A stretch of DNA of 6,358 nucleotides from Bryobacterales bacterium (lineage in GTDB: Bacteria; Cyanobacteriota; Vampirovibrionia; Obscuribacterales; Obscuribacteraceae). Positions 6,136 through 6,358 of the stretch are shown one piece after another (position 1 is the first letter of the stretch; each line of letters opens with the position of its first letter). The stretch covers positions 1 to 6,358 of the forward strand of contig CAJCHQ010000451.1 in NCBI GenBank assembly GCA_903970295.1, in the 5' to 3' direction. Both the position numbers and the translations under genes were made by a program. The notes under the pieces were generated by a model. The model was not told the origin of the DNA. It did not search any database and worked only from the letters and a program-made list of their open reading frames with translations.

Positions 6136-6178
6136 TGCCACCACCAATTCGCCGAGCGCCAATTAAGGCGGTGGTGCC
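6136..6178. repeat. Inverted repeat, GGTGG-family unit B
   Basis: CACCACC (6139-6145) pairs with GGTGGTG (6170-6176), leaving a 24-nt loop that itself holds AATTCGCC and GCGCCAATT. The order of motifs matches unit A at 5828-5854, suggesting one dispersed repeat family rather than unrelated hairpins. Confidence 0.45.
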
Positions 6179-6358
6179 TGCTCTGAGCTTTCGGTGGCAT
6201 CGGTGGTGCCGAGTTTGATAAACGACCACCGGCGGTGCCTGGGTGGTGCACGCAGACGGTTGTATGCGTATGCGCATTTTTCAGCTGGCCGCCAGTTTGG
6301 CGCTTTGGCGAGGATCGGTTAATCTTAGTCCGCCTCTGTGCCGAGGGGTATCGCCACC

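Larger units (their letters stand above)
5682..6358. other. Non-coding region rich in GGTGG/CCACC motifs
   Basis: I find no convincing gene here. By direct reading there are 14 copies of GGTGG or its complement CCACC: starts at 5723, 5830, 5837, 5848, 5909, 5950, 6138, 6141, 6170, 6193, 6202, 6226, 6242 and 6354. About 1.3 would be expected at random. Many are extended to GGTGGTGCC or GGTGGCA. The open frames crossing it have poor composition and no ribosome sites. A gene running leftward into the right edge cannot be excluded. Confidence 0.55.

Noticed and set aside
6033..6356. Minus-strand frame open from the right window edge for about 108 codons
   Set aside because: Trp/Gln/His-rich sequence with no known motif and no ribosome site in view; it is probably the GGTGG-rich DNA read in a stop-poor frame. 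It would need upstream sequence to rule out fully.
6281..6358. 26-codon minus-strand open end, stop at 6283-6281
   Set aside because: Could be the tail of a gene outside the window, but far too short to support.

Overview
The window is bacterial. It has compact genes, a minus-strand operon whose genes overlap or nearly touch, Shine-Dalgarno sites, TTG starts and a clear intrinsic terminator. Base composition looks balanced, around half GC by eye. No gene fixes the taxon. An environmental, possibly cyanobacteria-related (Vampirovibrionia/Obscuribacterales-like) lineage is only a guess. No rRNA, tRNA, transposase or CRISPR array is visible.

Layout. (1) Bases 1-567 (+) are the 3' part of an unrecognised, probably exported protein with no Arg and no Cys. 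It ends 5 bp from the end of a convergent operon. (2) A three-gene minus-strand operon spans 4897 to 573. In order of transcription it encodes a DegT/DnrJ/EryC1/StrS-family sugar aminotransferase, a left-handed beta-helix (hexapeptide repeat) acyltransferase, and a large integral-membrane GT-C type glycosyltransferase related to the TMTC/PMT group, with a C-terminal soluble domain of about 360 residues. (3) Bases 4898-5360 are non-coding. They hold the likely operon promoter, a 15-bp palindrome that could be an operator, and the terminator of the next gene. (4) Bases 5361-5681 (-) encode a small protein that joins a Lys/Ala-rich, histone H1-like tail to a HicB/Arc-type ribbon-helix-helix (RHH) DNA-binding domain. 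(5) Bases 5682-6358 hold no convincing gene. The part next to the RHH gene carries a run of perfect inverted repeats, and the whole stretch is strongly enriched in GGTGG/CCACC, including two related inverted repeats.

How the genes may work together. The aminotransferase would put an amino group on a nucleotide-linked keto-sugar, the acyltransferase would N-acylate it, and the membrane enzyme would transfer a lipid-linked sugar on the outer face of the membrane. This suggests a small cassette for decorating a cell-surface glycan or glycoprotein with an N-acyl amino sugar. The dehydratase or dehydrogenase that makes the keto-sugar, and the sugar's identity, are not in the window. The RHH gene is a separate unit and could act on DNA globally or regulate itself.

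The most interesting points are the H1-like-tail/RHH fusion with its structured leader, the GGTGG-rich repeat zone, and the unexplained C-terminal ectodomain of the glycosyltransferase.
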